Assembly (NCBI GenBank): GCA_021847345.1 | Contig: JAJZTW010000024.1 | Span: 1-52,313 of the forward strand | Length of the DNA: 52,313 nt | Source: Pseudomonadota bacterium | GTDB taxonomy: Bacteria > Pseudomonadota > Gammaproteobacteria > Burkholderiales > Burkholderiaceae_C | Reading direction: 5' to 3' | Part shown: piece after piece, positions 52,192 to 52,313 of the stretch | Numbering within the stretch: the stretch's first letter is position 1 | Layout: every line of letters begins with the position of its first letter | The notes under the pieces: generated by a model | What the model was told of the DNA's origin: nothing | What the model saw: only the letters and a program-made list of their open reading frames with translations | The model's database searches: none | Program-made: the position numbers and the translations under genes

Positions 52192-52313
52192 GCGCCCCCA
52201 GGGCCGGGCTGCGCCCAGCCCGTTCCACCTCGCAGCTTGCAGGCTGCTCGGATTCGGCCGGCGCGCTGCTGTGCGCAGGCACAGCAGCTGGTCCGGCCTC
52301 ATCCCCCGTGGGG
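52189..52313 (+). repeat. Multi-hairpin dispersed repeat, copy C (cut by window edge)
   Basis: It begins at the TGA stop of the DUF4010 gene and continues GCGCCCCCAGGGCC. Hairpins: GGGCTG/CAGCCC, GCAGC/GCTGC, the compound GGCCGG...CCGGCC stem whose inner 10-bp arms GCTGCTGTGC and GCACAGCAGC pair perfectly, and the start of CCCCC-gt-GGGG at the window edge. It is inverted relative to copy B, with two substitutions in about 120 bp. The part equivalent to the TCAAGCAA stem of copy B lies beyond the window. Confidence 0.85.

Noticed and set aside
38783..52313. Composite transposon bounded by inverted copies B and C
   Set aside because: The copies are inverted, but the 13 kb between them holds ordinary metabolic genes and tmRNA with no transposase, and there is no target-site duplication visible. 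Copy C is also cut by the window edge.

Overview
The window is GC-rich DNA, gene-dense on both strands, and looks like a chromosomal segment of a betaproteobacterium of the order Burkholderiales. Supporting signs are a tmRNA with the tag ANDESFALAA, a class I PHA synthase next to a MaoC-Pta fusion and acetate kinase behind an FNR-type promoter, the paaABCDE order, and an fdxA / TrxR-like ferredoxin reductase pair. The genus cannot be named from the sequence.

Layout. 1-1.2 kb: N-terminal part of a type VI secretion VgrG. 1.35-4.7 kb: acyl-CoA ligase, fdxA and ferredoxin-NADP reductase. 4.76-21.8 kb: one long leftward surface-polysaccharide cluster. In transcription order it holds a WcaJ-type initiating transferase, Wzz-like and Wzy-like proteins, two GT4-like glycosyltransferases, hddA-gmhA-hddC (GDP-heptose), ddhD-ddhA-ddhB-ddhC (CDP-3,6-dideoxyhexose), an RfbC-like epimerase, an SDR reductase, a Wzx flippase and a GT2. 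22-28.2 kb: signalling genes, namely an FHA protein with a degenerate cyclase domain, a small unknown, a PAS-GGDEF protein and, divergently, a large membrane GGDEF-EAL protein. 28.3-33 kb: an SDR, a MerR regulator coupled to a copper P-type ATPase whose frame runs into a CopZ-like domain, and an RhtB-type exporter. 33.2-38.2 kb: a lipoprotein parvulin, then the phenylacetyl-CoA epoxidase operon paaABCDE. 38.3-43.8 kb: DUF3237 protein, orphan ABC binding protein, glpD-glpK. 43.8-46.1 kb: small cytochrome c, tmRNA, UDP-glucose 6-dehydrogenase. 46.2-52.2 kb: phaC, maoC-pta, ackA and a DUF4010/MgtC-like membrane protein.

How genes work together. The 4.8-21.8 kb cluster is a nearly complete Wzx/Wzy-type O-antigen or exopolysaccharide locus. 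It should make two unusual sugars: a CDP-activated 3,6-dideoxyhexose (an ascarylose-type route is most consistent) and a GDP-activated D-manno-heptose. The phaC-pta-ackA group sits behind a perfect TTGAC-N4-GTCAA palindrome placed 41.5 bp before a predicted start, so it is probably an oxygen-limitation operon joining PHB metabolism to acyl-phosphate/ATP formation.

The most unusual items are the in-frame CopA-CopZ fusion that keeps an internal ribosome-binding site, and a dispersed multi-hairpin repeat (34.0, 38.8 and 52.2 kb). Two copies of the repeat overlap the stop codon of the adjacent gene, and one of its stems shows compensatory base changes between copies.
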